The notes below the pieces were generated by a model. The model worked only from the letters and a program-made list of their open reading frames with translations, had not been told where the DNA came from and did no database searches. A program made the translations under genes and the position numbers. DNA of 64,000 bases from Cephalopachus bancanus (Eukaryota; Chordata; Mammalia; Primates; Tarsiidae): the NCBI GenBank assembly GCA_027257055.1, contig JAPVLO010000276.1, positions 744,001-808,000 on the forward strand, given 5' to 3'. Each line of letters opens with the position of its first letter. The stretch's first letter is position 1. Below, piece after piece: positions 44,353 to 55,105 of this stretch.

Positions 44353-44530
44353 GACACTGCACTCTCAGCCTGGAGAACTCCTACTGTTCCTGCATTTGTG
44401 GTCAGGGAGAGATGTCTGACAAAGAAGGAGCTGGAGAGGGAAGAAGCAGGTCAGTGGGGGGTTGGGAGGCACAGAGAAGAGACTTTCCAGAAGAAAGGTG
44501 GCCTTCTGAGTTAAAGGCCACTGAGAGGGC
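44353..44530. other. short unassigned stretch
   Basis: Purine-rich, probably a diverged old repeat that continues after the next Alu; not identified. Confidence 0.3.
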
Positions 44531-44550
44531 AAATAAAATGAGGAAAGACA

Positions 44551-44844
44551 GCCGGGCTCGGTGGCTCAGCCTGTAATCCCACGCCTTTGGGAGGCTGAGG
44601 TGAGTGAATTGCCTGAGCCCGCGGGTTCGAGACCCGCCTGGGCAGCGAGACCTCATCTCTACAATAAATAAAAAAAAAATCAGCCGGGCGTGGTGGCGCA
44701 TGCCTGTAATTCCGGCTACTCGGAAGGCTGAGGCGGAAGAATCGCCGGAGCCCAGCAGGCCGAGGCTGCGGTGGCCGAGAGCAGCCACTGCACTCCAGTC
44801 TGGGCGACAGAGTGAGACTCCAACTCAAAAATAAAATAAAATAA
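44551..44844 (+). mobile_element. young-type Alu with T-arm
   Basis: Complete dimer with perfect 18 bp target duplications AAATAAAATGAGGAAAGA at 44531-44548 and 44845-44862. The T-arm GCGGGTTCGAGACCCGC is at 44621-44637. Its tail has become (AAAAT)n. It is the least diverged copy here, by the look of flanks and arms. Confidence 0.96.
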
Positions 44845-44966
44845 AAATAAAATGAGGAAAGAACTGACCATGGCTTGGGCCTCAGTGGTCCCAGTCGAAG
44901 GGAGGAAAGCCATATTGCAAAGAAGGCAGAGGGAGAAAACTCCATGAATGGTGATGGCATAGCACA

Positions 44967-44974
44967 GTGTGTGT

Positions 44975-45017
<43 letters not shown>
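44967..45017. repeat. (GT)n microsatellite
   Basis: 51 bp GT run with one GG interruption. Confidence 0.96.
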
Positions 45018-45020
<3 letters not shown>

Positions 45021-45447
45021 GGTGGCACTTGAGATCGTGAGGAGAGACCAGCTTCAGGAGATGTCTGGAAGGTGAAGAGAGCTCTCTGGGGTATAAGGGG
45101 AGAAGGTGGGCTGACTGGGAGGGTCCTGAGCACCTGTAGACATAGAAATTGGGCAAGAAGGAGCTCCAGGAAGCTGTGATGTTTGCTACATGTCCCGAGG
45201 AGGATGGGCCCAGCTCAAAACTCATTAGAATAAACAAAGGAAAGTGCCTGAGTTTGATGAGTTTGGTTCTAGATGGCAATTCCTGCTGGAGCCTTCTTAA
45301 TTTCCCTGTTAAGTAAGATCACTTTGATCACAGCCTCAGAGAAAACTGAATTCTGATAAGGAATGTCTGAGTTTGTATCTATTTGGGGATTCGACACAGG
45401 AAAAATGAGCTGGTGATGTAAGGGCCCCACAGGAGGAGAAGACAAAT

Positions 45448-45451
<4 letters not shown>
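45018..45451. other. unique non-coding DNA
   Basis: Nothing recognised. Confidence 0.3.

Positions 45452-45503
<52 letters not shown>
45452..45503. repeat. (GT)26 microsatellite
   Basis: Pure 52 bp GT run, the third long one within 2.6 kb. Confidence 0.98.
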
Positions 45504-45504
<1 letters not shown>

Positions 45505-45950
45505 TCCCAGTTCCAGTTTGGAGCCTATTTGTTTGATTAGGGTAGTTGGGCAAGGGTAGGGTTAGGGCTATTGTTTGGGGTTCAAAGACAGCAAAAATAT
45601 TTTCAGTGTTGGCATTTCAAAGTGTGGGTATGGGCAGCAGCATAGAAGAAAAACTCCTTTTCCTGTCAATCTGGGTTCCACTTTTCCTTCCAAATGCTGC
45701 TTAGCGTCTGCCACCTCCAGGAAGCCTTCCCTCCACCTCCCTCTTGGCTATGATCAGTTCCATGTTGGAGCCCAAGTTGACTTAATCACACTCCAGCATC
45801 TAGAGGAAGCTCACCTCTCCAGGCCTCTGTTGCATCACCTACACATCAAAGAAGATGAGGGTGACTCTGGCCCTGGGAGACTCTGGGTACCCAGGAAGCG
45901 TGAAAGCAGGCAGGGTAAGGAAGCGCCGCAAACCTCCCTGATAATGCCAG
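45504..45950. other. unique DNA with a weak L2 hint
   Basis: 'gccacctccaggaagccttc' at 45709 is an L2-type phrase (sense). A two-unit telomere-like 'tagggttaggg' at 45557-45567 is too short to matter. Confidence 0.4.
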
Positions 45951-45954
45951 GGAC

Positions 45955-46130
45955 TTTTGATACATATAGGATGTTAGGACAGGCCCTTTTCATGCATTAC
46001 CTCATTTAATTTCATGACAATCCTATGGACCAGGACCTATGGCTATTTTTATTGTACAGATGAGGAAATAGAGGCTTAGAGATGTTAAATGAGTGGCCCA
46101 AGATTGATCTGACATGAAATGGCCAGGCTG
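45955..46130 (-). repeat. MIR SINE, antisense
   Basis: 'cattacctcatttaatttca', 'tgacaatcctatggaccagg', 'ttattgtacagatgaggaaa' and 'tagaggcttagagatgttaa' are textbook antisense MIR landmarks. Confidence 0.8.
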
Positions 46131-46730
46131 TATTTGACACAATCAACTGGCCTAGGCAGGAAGGCCTTGCCAGGGAGCTGGGGAAGGGTACAGGACTCTG
46201 TGGCATGTGCTCCCAGCATCAGCAGGGGCCTCTGAGGGTACCCCTGCTCTCTGAACTCCTGTTCTGCAGACTCTGTTCTCTCTCTCTCTCTCTGTCTTAG
46301 AAACTCTCTGGGATCTGGATTGCACATTGTCTTTTCTCTAGGTCAAGGACTGAAAAATTAAATTCCTACAGGGCCAGGCAGTAATTAAGTGAAGTGGGCA
46401 GAGTAAGTGCAGACCCGTTTGTTGCCTGAGTGGTGTGAATGCAGCTTCTGAAGAGCACTTGCTTCTCTGGGCGGCTGCTCCTCCACTGTGGCCATTGTTA
46501 CCTCAGTGTTGTCAGAAACTCTGATCTTTTACCGGAAGCTCAATCCCCTGATTTTTAAAAGTTGGTCTAAATCTGTGTGTCCTGAGCAGCGTTTTAAAAC
46601 AATAAACACATAAATAGATAAAATGCATTAACAGATTGAATGTTGCTCCATCAGGTGACAGGTTTGCAACCTCTGAAGTCTGATTTCATCCCCTCCTTAG
46701 TCCAAGCAAGCTCAGTTGAAAGTCTCTGCT
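46131..46730. other. unique non-coding DNA
   Basis: Contains a short (CT)n at 46277-46292. No gene recognised. Confidence 0.35.
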
Positions 46731-46732
46731 GC

Positions 46733-47470
46733 TTTATAATGGGGCTGTTTGTTTTTTTTCTTTTCGACACGTTTGAGTTCCTTGTAGATCTTGGATGTTA
46801 GGCCTTTGTCAGATATACAGTTGGCAAATATTTTTTCCCAGTCTGCAGGCTGTCTCCCTGCTCTCTTGATGATTTCTTTGGCGTTGCAGACGTTTTTCTG
46901 TTTGATGAGGTCCCACTTGTCTATCTTAGCTCTTATGGCATGGGCACTTGGGATTTTGATCTGGAATTGGTTGCCAGTTCCAATTTCCATAAGGATGTCT
47001 CCTGCATTTTCTAAGGTTCTTGTAGTTTGAGGTTTTACGTTTAGATCTTTGATCCATTTAGAGTTGATTTTTGTGTATGGTGACAGGTAGGGATCTTGTT
47101 TTAATCTTCTACATGTGGTCAGCCAGTTTTCCCAGCACCATTTACTGAATAGGTTCTCTTCTCCTTAGTGTTGATGGTGGAGGCTTTGTTGAAGATCAGT
47201 TGGTTGAGAAATTGAGGTCTTGCTTCCGGAATCTGTATCCTGTTTCATTGGTCTATATGCCTGCTCTTGTACCAACGCCAGGCTGCTTCGATTATTGCAG
47301 CTTTATAATAAAGTTTAAAGTATAGGGGAGGTGGGGGTGGGATTGGCAGTAGTGGGAAACTGCCAGGGGAAGTAGGGTCACCTCATCAACAAGGGTATCT
47401 GCATAATGAGCATTTGTATACCTAACCCTGAATTATACCCCACATCTTTAAAATAAAAAAATAAAAGACA
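46733..47470 (+). mobile_element. LINE-1 with 5' inversion (twin-primed)
   Basis: 46733-47321 is ORF2 in antisense, matching 37281-37868 of the other L1 ('cacttgtctatctt', 'gatccatttagagttgattt', 'gccagttttcccagcaccat'). At about 47322 orientation flips: 47340-47470 is the sense 3' UTR ('gggattggcagtagtgggaa', 'ctaaccctgaattatacccc') ending in an AATAAAAAAATAAAAG tail. Possible degraded target duplications are AGTCTC..TGCT at 46721-46730 and 47470-47482. The antisense part carries a 92-codon ORF2 piece. Confidence 0.9.
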
Positions 47471-47482
47471 GTCTCCTCTGCT

Positions 47483-47815
47483 ATGGGTGCTTGGGAAGTA
47501 GTGCTGATACTCTTGTCTGGGAACACGGTTAGATGAGTTTGTGATGGAGCTGAGGAATTCTCCTCCCTTACCACTGCCACCCTCACCTGGTACCCCCAAC
47601 CACAATTTAGCACACCCCAAGTGTGGGGTAGATGTTGACAATAATGGGTCTCATTTTCAGGCCTCTTTGAGCAATTTTCCAGGCCCTTGAACAACAATAT
47701 GAGATAGCATCCTACCAGGAACAGTAGCCCCTTGAATTAATGTCCTTCGTCCTCAAATTTCTCTGAGGAGGTCAGAGACATAGTAGCTGAGTGAAGTAAA
47801 TGTTTAACATTCAAA
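47483..47815. other. unique or unassigned DNA
   Basis: No confident assignment. The last ~100 bp may belong to the ORF1 relic that follows. Confidence 0.3.
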
Positions 47816-47819
47816 GGTG

Positions 47820-48370
47820 ACCAACACAAACAGAAACAAGACACCCTGAGCAAGAACTTGCAGAAAGAACAGACAATAGAAACAGAGTCATGCAGACTTC
47901 AGATACTGGAATTGTTAGACATAGAGTATAACACAACTGTACTTACTATGTAAAAACAAAACAAAACTGGCTTGAAAACTCCAGTAGGGAACTGAAAGCT
48001 ATTAAATACATAACAGATTTTTAAAAAGGAGTTCTAGAAATAAAAATGCAATCCCTGAGATTAAGAACTCAATGGATGCATTTAATAACAAATTAGACAC
48101 AGCTAAGGGGAAAATTACTGAACTGGAATTAAGGACAGGAGAAACTGTTCAGAGTATAGCACTGAGAGACAAAAAGATGGGAAATACAAAAAGGAAGATA
48201 AAATACAAGGAAGACAAAATGAGAAAGTATACTATATGTTTAATTGAAGTCTCAGAGGGAAGGAGAAAGAGGAGAGATAAAACAGGGTGGAAGAAATATT
48301 CAAATTTTCTACTACAGAAGAAAGATATCAGCTGATTATTCAAGAAGGCTCTAGAGGTAGATTGATCTAT
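47820..48370 (+). pseudogene. LINE ORF1 relic (L1M/HAL1-type)
   Basis: 'gaacaga-caatagaaac', 'ggttctagaaataaaaatgc'-like and 'gacacagctaaggggaaaat' phrases lead into an 87-codon frame (48072-48335). That frame contains the ORF1 coiled-coil heptads 'NNKLDTAKGKITELELRTGE' and then 'RKYTICLIEVSEG', where the RRM-like domain begins. The frame then stops. A normal ORF1 is several times longer, so this is a 5' remnant. No ORF2 follows, which fits either a truncated L1M or a half-LINE (HAL1). Confidence 0.75.
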
Positions 48371-48544
48371 ACCAGACACAGGAGGGCTCAGTCATTTACT
48401 GGCTCAGAGGGGTCAGAAACCAATACTTTTCAAAGCACTGGGCCTAGGTGGGAATTGAGCCAGAGGTCCCCAGGGTAGGAAAAAATGGGAGTTGAAGGAG
48501 TAATATAAGTACAATTGTCATTAATTTACTTTATGAATTTACTC

Positions 48545-48645
48545 ACCGATCCTTTATTTGCTCACTTAGTCATCAATTCAATGCCTATTTGTTGAGCACC
48601 TACTAGTCTTGAGTCACTGTAATTGGCATTTAATCAGAAAATAAA
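48545..48645 (-). repeat. L2 LINE terminus, antisense
   Basis: 'atttgctcacttagtcatca', 'cctatttgttgagcacctac' fit the antisense L2 end. Confidence 0.6.
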
Positions 48646-48675
48646 AAGGGTCTTAGTTATTGATGTTGTTGTTGT

Positions 48676-48798
48676 TTTAGAGACTGGGTCTTGCTATGTT
48701 GCCCAGTCTGGCCTTGAACTTCTTGATCAAGTGATCCTCCTGCCTCAGCCTTCTGAGTAGCTGGGACTATAGGTATGTCCCATCATATCCAGCTGAAG
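48676..48798 (-). mobile_element. free Alu monomer (FLAM-like), antisense
   Basis: 'ttagagactgggtcttgcta', 'ttgcccagtctggccttgaa', 'cctcagccttctgagtagct' and 'gggactataggtatg' with no second arm. Confidence 0.8.
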
Positions 48799-49945
48799 AT
48801 CTTGGTTTTAAAGGAGATGTTTGTCCTTGGATGAGGCAAGACGTTTAGAGAGTTTAGTGTCTGGGGACCCAGAAGCAAGACGGCACATGGAGATCTATGA
48901 CGGTAGGGATTAGAGGCTGGTTTGGGGACAATGGCAGTCTGATGGGAAATGACTCAAACGAGTGCCTATGAAGTCATTGGCCCATCTGCGAAGATAGCAG
49001 TTCTGCCAAGAAGAGGTAATTTGGGCTCCAAATAAGCTCTTGGCTACTCAGAGCGAGATTTGTAGGGTTTTTGAGAACCTGACTAACTTAATGTCATCTG
49101 AATTTTATTCATTTTCCTTCAATTTTTGGTAAAATTTATTGTTATAAAAGGAGGCTGCCTTAATTCTACCAGAAGGAAGAAACAAAGGTATTTGCATGCT
49201 GGTGTCGGTTATAGAGAAGGTGACACAGCAATCCTGGGAAGGCCACATGTGGCATTAGGGAGGGCACGCCAAGGTCCACCTTCAGGGTACAAGCCAGGGC
49301 TCCACACAGCTATCCTGTTTGGAGATTTGGGAAGGCTTTGAACATTTGAGCCACATGCAAACTTGGGCATTGGCTCCCTCTAAGACTCTCAACTTTTGGG
49401 GGCTCTTCGACCCCCATGAGGATGTGATGAAGACCATTACCAGAAGAGCGCACATACAAACATCATTCTCTAGGCAATTTCAGGGGATTCATGGACCTCA
49501 GTCTAAAATGCTTTGATCTGTTCACCCCTGCATTATCATTTGGGGACAGTGAGGTCTCTATTGGTGGTGATGATTCTACATTCACACAGCTGGGGGCAGA
49601 GCTAGGACTCTGTCCCAAGCGTCCTGGCCTCTGGTTTGGCGCCTCCCCCACTCACTCCGCCCTCTCCCTTGGGAGCTCCCGGGGGTGGAGCAGTGCTGCA
49701 GTGTTTTGTGTGAGAGGTGGTGTTCTCACTGGGCATTGTTGCAGGGTCATTAAGTTGCATGGGGTAAAATCAAGCTCCTGAGATGTTTTGGGTGCTGGTG
49801 CAGGGCCCCTGGGGTGAACCCTTCTCCGGGAAGGGATTCTTCTCCTGCAAAGCCTGGGAGGTCAGCACTAACTGCTCATTAAACCAAAAGGTACCAGGGA
49901 GTATGTGAAAGTTGTTGGGTAGAGTAGGGGTGTGATAAAAGTGCC
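48799..49945. other. unique DNA with a weak antisense MIR
   Basis: At 49530-49640 'tttggggacagtgaggtctc' and 'cacacagctgggggcagagc' look like an antisense MIR. The rest is unassigned. Confidence 0.4.
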
Positions 49946-49956
49946 TTGAAGGAAGT

Positions 49957-50229
49957 AATCCCACACCTTTGGGAGTCTGAGGTGAGTGGATTGCCTGAGT
50001 TCGCGGGTTCGAGACCCACCTGGGCAGGCGAGACCTCATCTCTACAATAAATCAAAAAATCAGCCGGGCGTGGTAGTGCGCGCCTGTAGTTCCAGCTACT
50101 TGGAAGGCTGAGGCAGAAGGATCACTGGAGCCCAGCAGGTTGAGGCTGCGGTGGCCGGGAGCGGCCACTGCACTCCAGTCTGGGCGACAGAGTGAGACTC
50201 CAACTAAAAAAAAAAAAAAAAAAAAAAAA
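49957..50229 (+). mobile_element. young-type Alu, 5'-truncated
   Basis: Starts inside the left arm at 'aatcccacacctttgggagt' and has a ~27 base pure A tail. Short target duplications AAGGAAGT lie at 49949-49956 and 50230-50237. The T-arm at 50003-50019 has one changed stem base (GCGGG...CCCAC). Confidence 0.93.
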
Positions 50230-50237
50230 AAGGAAGT

Positions 50238-51374
50238 TGATTTCTATAGTCGTGATCTCTCTTTTCTCATGCCAAACAGGTCTCCAGAGTGAGCCAGGGA
50301 TTGGAGATTGGAGAGTTTAGCCTGGATTTATCCTTCCTGGAATCCACCAGAGCCAAGATTTGGGGGCAGGTGAGAGGCCCCTGGAAGGCCCCAGTTTTAT
50401 GGGATGAATTCCCCTGGGCTTTCTCTCTTCTCTCTTCTGTGTGTCTCCTTCCTCTTTTCTTTCCCCACTGCTGGGGGCGGGGCACATAGAGGAGGCAGGG
50501 GATACAGTGCCACCAACACTCATTTTCTTTCCAGAAAAAAATTGTAATTAGGAAAGATTTTATCTTTGGGTCTAAAAACACCACAACCCAAATGCCTCTG
50601 TTCCCGAATGCTCTTCCTTCTTTCCCCACCATCCTGCTTCCTTTCCTAAACAGCACCACTGACCATGGCACTGGGGGGCCTTCGGCAGGTGAGAGGAGAA
50701 GTAGGGGCCTGGAGGGGTGAGGAGAGGTGCGGTCAGAGCTGGTGCAGCTGGGAAAGAGAGAGAGATGGGGTGCCCAATGTCCATGACCTGCTCCGGGCCA
50801 GTTTGCTTGTGGGCGAGGCAGCCCAGCCTCCTCAGGCTCTTGCTGCAGAATGGTGAGCAGTTTCCTGGTCCACTTAGCTGAAGGTAGCCTTCTTCCTTTT
50901 CCTGGTAGATGTTTGATTTGGAGTTTATTGATTCCATTTGCCAGAGTATTTTCCTTAAATATTTTTTGAGTCTAATGCACACCGTATGCACCCATAATGG
51001 CTCTAGCTCGCCTTGTTTTTTGCGGAACCAATAAAGCAATTTGGAGGAGATGAAATTGAACTCAGAGGCATGGGGAGAGGGTGGCTAGAGATGTGGGCGG
51101 GGAGGCAGGAATGGGCTTGAGATAACAGACCCAGGAGGTGGGAGAGGGAGGATCTAGGAGCAATAGAGCACTGTGGTTACAGAGGGATGGGGAGGAATGA
51201 AAAACAGCAAGGAAGTTAGGCGAGAAAGGGGATACAGAAACACGGAAGGGGGAGAAAAAGGCAAAGGAGAGGAAGATGAAAGAGTATGTTACAGCCAGCT
51301 GGCAATTGTGCATGACCTTGGGGAGATGGGCGAGTTAAGTCTATGAGTGACCCTTAAATTACTTTGCGTGCTCT
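50238..51374. other. unique non-coding DNA
   Basis: No repeat or gene was recognised. The 155-codon minus-strand frame at 50572-51039 has no domain. Confidence 0.35.
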
Positions 51375-51377
51375 AGT

Positions 51378-51522
51378 TATTTTTTTAAGTTTTAATTTTT
51401 ATTTCGTAAAGACAGGATCTTGCTATGTTGCACAGGCTGGTCTTGAACTCTTGGCCTCACGTGATCCTCCCACCTTAGCCAAAGTGCTAGGACTATAGAT
51501 GTGAGCCACTGCACCTGGCTGG
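51378..51522 (-). mobile_element. free Alu monomer (FLAM-like), antisense
   Basis: 'gtaaagacaggatcttgcta', 'tgttgcacaggctggtcttg' and 'aaagtgctaggactatagat', single arm with a small deletion before 'aaagtgct'. Confidence 0.8.
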
Positions 51523-51639
51523 AGATTCCAGTTCTAATCTCTTCTTTCTCTCACCCCACTCTTCATGAGAAAAGCAAAATAGACATCTATGTTGGACAAC
51601 ATTTTTTTGGTTCCTCAGCCTCCGTTCCCCACCTCTCCT

Positions 51640-52190
51640 TGTGTAGCAGCCATGTTATGGGAGCAGGACTCAACTCCTGAGTTGGTCCCTGTGTGGCCTA
51701 AGCCAATCCCAGCATTTTGCCCACTGGCCCTAGTGTTTGTTTGATTGAGGAAAAGGCATGTGACCTAGTACTCAGCCAATCAATGCACAGTATTCTCCTG
51801 GCCACAGTGATTGGCTTCAGAGCTACCTTGTGATATAAAGTGGTCCAATCAGAGGGAAAGTTGGGATTTTTTTGTTGCTGTTATTGTTAAAAGGGTAAGA
51901 AAAGCCTTTTAAATCTTTCTGGTTATACAAAATGAAGCATGGGACCCCAGAGTTGCTAGCAACCATTTCGCTACCATGAGGGAATTCAGTCTGGGAATGA
52001 GGCTGATATAGTCAGAGAACAGATTGGAGAGAATCACAAAGAAATGGAGCTGTCTTGTGGGACACCACAAACCTCTGGATCAAACCCATCCTGAAGCAGA
52101 CATTTCCTCTGGACTTTTCCAGTTACATGAGTCAACAACTTCTTATTGTTCAAGTAATTTTGAGTTGGATTTTCAGTTATATATAGTGGA
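51640..52190 (+). mobile_element. old ERVL-like LTR or related ancient repeat
   Basis: The order 'gaggaaaaggcatgtgacct', 'ggtccaatcagagggaaagt', 'agttgctagcaaccatttcg', 'tttccagttacatgagtcaa' and 'attttgagttggattttcag' matches a widespread mammalian LTR-like repeat that I cannot name with certainty. ATTGG/CCAAT motifs recur five times between 51700 and 51860. Confidence 0.55.
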
Positions 52191-52595
52191 TACTACACTA
52201 ATTAATATAATACCTTTAAGTCTGATTCCCATCTGTTCTTCCAGTTACGGGTTTCATGAAAGCCCTTGCAGAGTGTACCCGCAACCCTGTGCTGGGCAGA
52301 GTTCCAGGGGAGGGCAGGGCTCCAGAGGAACTTTCCTCCCAGAAGTTTAACTCAGTCCCCAGAGGCAGGATATGGCTGTTAGAGGGAGGGACGGAGGGCA
52401 GAGTAAAAGGTCAGAGAATCCACATCCTGGAAAGTCAGGCTTTTCCTGCTCAGGGGACCCTACTCTCCTCCCTGCTCAGCTCCAAGTCAGCCTTCAGAGC
52501 AGATTTTCACTGAGTACAAACTCCCCAGTCTGGCATCCCAGGCCACCCCCCAGGTTCCTCTTCCACTGCTCCCCTCTGTGTATCCCAACGCCAGC
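52191..52595. other. unique non-coding DNA
   Basis: Nothing recognised. Confidence 0.3.
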
Positions 52596-52599
52596 CATA

Positions 52600-52800
52600 C
52601 TCCAGTGCTCCCTGTTCTTCGAGCACACCATCCCTCCCCGCCCCTGCACATCTGTTGCTGGGTTCCCTCTGCCGGGAACACTCTCTCACGCCCCATCTAT
52701 TTGGATTCCACCCCCCACCCCACCATCTTTCAAGCCCTGCCTCACGGCCACCCCTAAAGCCTCCACGGACTTCAGTAACCCACCAACACCCTCTTTCTCC
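52600..52800 (+). repeat. L2 LINE fragment
   Basis: 'gctgggttccctctgccggg' then 'aacactctctcacgccccat' and 'ctttcaagccctgcctcacg' match L2 ('ctgttccctctgcctggaatgccctc ... tcctttaaagcccagctc'). Confidence 0.65.
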
Positions 52801-52854
52801 TCCTGGGGCTTCATCTGAATCCACAGGACCTGAGGGGTGGGGCAGCAAGGGAGG

Positions 52855-53340
52855 ATGTGTAGTTGGAAAAATCATCATCACTGTGCCTATGGCTTTTGTC
52901 CGTGGACCTGCCAGGAATGAAGTGAACAAACTGCTCTCGACTCGTGGAATTATATCGCAGCTGGCAAGAGAACGCATTACTGGGGTCAGAGGTGAAAAGA
53001 AAGTTGAGAACTCGCACTCTAATTGATGAGCCCTCTTCCCTGGTTGACCTTCCGAGGGCCCTTGCCCCTCTTCTCTCAGGGCACTTTCTGGTCCTGCCTT
53101 TCGCTGCAGTTTTGTGTCTAATGCTCTCGCGCCCTGGCTGGGTCACACCCCCACGGACTGGCAGAGCTGGGAAAGCCCTGGGAGGCCGTGGGCTACAGGG
53201 ACCCACCACCCGATCTCCACAAGCTGCACATGCACAATGGGGCTCCCCTTTGCAGTATGCTCCCAATTTATTAAAAATCTGGGTTTGAAAGCTGTCACCG
53301 CTCACGTTTCCTTTGTATTCAAGAAAGCATAAAAGAAAGT
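52855..53340. promoter_or_regulatory. candidate conserved non-coding element
   Basis: Non-repetitive, mixed-composition DNA with 'gtggaattatatcgcagctg', 'ctctaattgatgagccctct' (a TAATTGAT homeodomain-type site at 53018-53025), CGCTCACGTTTCC and TTTATTAAAAATC. It is flanked by repeats but contains none itself. Frames exist on both strands (52811-53305 minus; 52944-53288 plus) without domains. Call is inference from texture only. Confidence 0.35.
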
Positions 53341-54435
53341 GAGCAACTCTGGAACAAAGAGGTCATTGCTTGGCTTTTTAAAGACCTCCATGAAACTGTG
53401 TTCTTGACAACCTAATTTGTAGAGATAAAATGCTTTTCTACATTTTTGAAGCAACCCCTTGCATTACCAGAGCAAAGCTGGGAGGTCTGAGCATAGCATT
53501 TGCGCTAGGGCATGGGAAGAGATATGAGGAAGGCAGGGCTCCTGTCCACAGGAAGGAGGAAGTTCTTCCAGTCTCGGAGGGTGTGAAGAGAGGGTAGTGA
53601 TCATCCTGGCTCCTCTGTGTCATCCTCACTGGGCCAAAATTCAGGGGAGGGGAGGGCGAGAGACAGATGTCCCCAGGTAGGTGTGGGGGACCTGAGACTC
53701 CTGGAGCTTGAGCCCTGCTGTCTGGGTGTGGCTTGTGGTGAGGACAAGTCCCCCAGAGAAGATCAGGGTTGGCGTGGCCCAGGGTCAGACATAGCACAGC
53801 CGTGAATGAGGGAGCTGTGCAGGGTGGGTTTAATCTGTGTTCCTGGTTGACAGTGCCCAGGATCCGACGCAGGAGAGGGTCTGGAGGTTCCTGTGTGTCC
53901 CAGAGGGGAGACTGCAGGAGTGCTGAAAGAATTGTGGACAGAGTGGCCTGAGGATGAGCAGGTCACATGCCTGAGGTCACGTGTCTGGAGGTGGTGGCAG
54001 CAGCTGGGACTTCCTCTGGGCGTGCTATCGGCATGCCCGAAAACATCAGGTGGGGCCAGACCACAGTAGGTTGGACACCCAGGGACAGGTGGCCTCGAGG
54101 ATAGCTCACGGAGGCTGACAATGACTCAGAGGGGACCACACCACACGGGGACACAAACATTCCCCCCTCCACCCCAAGGCCATCTAAGGAGGGAGGATGG
54201 AAGAAATGGCACCAAAAGGGACTTCAGTCTTCGACATGACTGTCTAAAGGGGGCTATTTTAAATACGGATACTATTTACTGGCAAGTTGATCACCTTGCC
54301 GCCTCCCGTGACACCCCACACCCACCAGACTAGTAGCAGAAATGGAGAACTTGGATCAAGAAGTGGTCAGTGGTGGAAAATAAAGTGACTTTGTCTTACC
54401 CATTTGAGAGGGTTGTGTAAATTCCATACCTTACT
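53341..54435. other. unique non-coding DNA
   Basis: No repeat or gene was recognised. Confidence 0.35.
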
Positions 54436-54439
54436 GCAG

Positions 54440-54605
54440 TCAGTATAATTGTGATGAGTGGTATGGAAGAGAACCTCGGGGTGCTGTGGGCATATGGTTT
54501 GGGACACCAGGGAGGGCTGCCCAGAGGAGGTGACGCTGAAGTGGAATCCCGGAAGATGTGTAAGAGTTAGTGGGGTTGCAAAGGGGGGGCAGTGTTCCAG
54601 GGGGT
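54440..54605 (-). repeat. L2-class relic, antisense
   Basis: 'tgatgagtggtatggaagag', 'gcccagaggaggtgacgctg' and 'aagtggaatcccggaagatg' match the internal order of the 41562-42020 and 6640-7160 copies. Confidence 0.5.
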
Positions 54606-54935
54606 GGGTGACCCTTGCTTCTTTATCCTATATGAGAATCCCTCTAGAGTGTCCTGGGCTGAGTAACCTTCCCTGCCTCCTAACCAGGGTCAGGAGCAAT
54701 AGGATATTCCCAGAGGCCCAGGGGGCCTGCTCTGTGTGCCATTTGCTCGAAGGGGGCAGATATGGTGCGAGCCTGGGTCTGAGCCTCAGCGGGGCAGCCT
54801 GACAGCTTGTTCTGCCTGGCCTCCCAGCCAGCCACAGCCCCCAGTGCCTTTGCCAGCTGAGCAGGGCTGGGCAAGGGCACTCCCAGCCCCCACGCCCCCT
54901 GCTAGTCCATATGCCGCGTCGCTCAGCCAGGAGCT
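54606..54935. other. unique GC-rich DNA
   Basis: No gene recognised; precedes a probable regulatory element. Confidence 0.35.
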
Positions 54936-55105
54936 GGTGCATGGTGTTGGCTGCTCCGCTTAATGGCCGGGAAAGGAGGCAATCATGTACCTTCCATCTG
55001 CCGGCTGAAAGCCGGAGCGGAGGAAGCCCATTAGTGGCCACCGCTCGTGTGCCAGCCTCAATTAGTCCAAGCGAGAGCAAAGGGCAGTGTGGGTAATAAA
55101 ACCTG
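54936..55105. promoter_or_regulatory. candidate enhancer: homeodomain-site cluster
   Basis: Within 170 bp there are four TAAT/ATTA cores: CTTAATGG (54959-54966), CCATTAGTGG (55028-55037), CTCAATTAGTCC (55057-55068) and GGTAATAAA (55092-55100). Also present are a GCCGGC...GCCGG inverted motif (about 55000-55015) and unusually frequent CpG for this window. There is no repeat match and no coding signal. The mix of CpG and TAAT cores is typical of deeply conserved developmental enhancers; function is inferred. Confidence 0.5.

Noticed and set aside
41212..44960. Several 80-187 codon frames with shared peptides such as SWSLTLSPRLECSG
   Set aside because: The shared peptides are antisense Alu translations, present wherever an Alu lies.
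45557..45567. Telomere-like repeat TAGGGTTAGGG
   Set aside because: Less than two full units; expected by chance.
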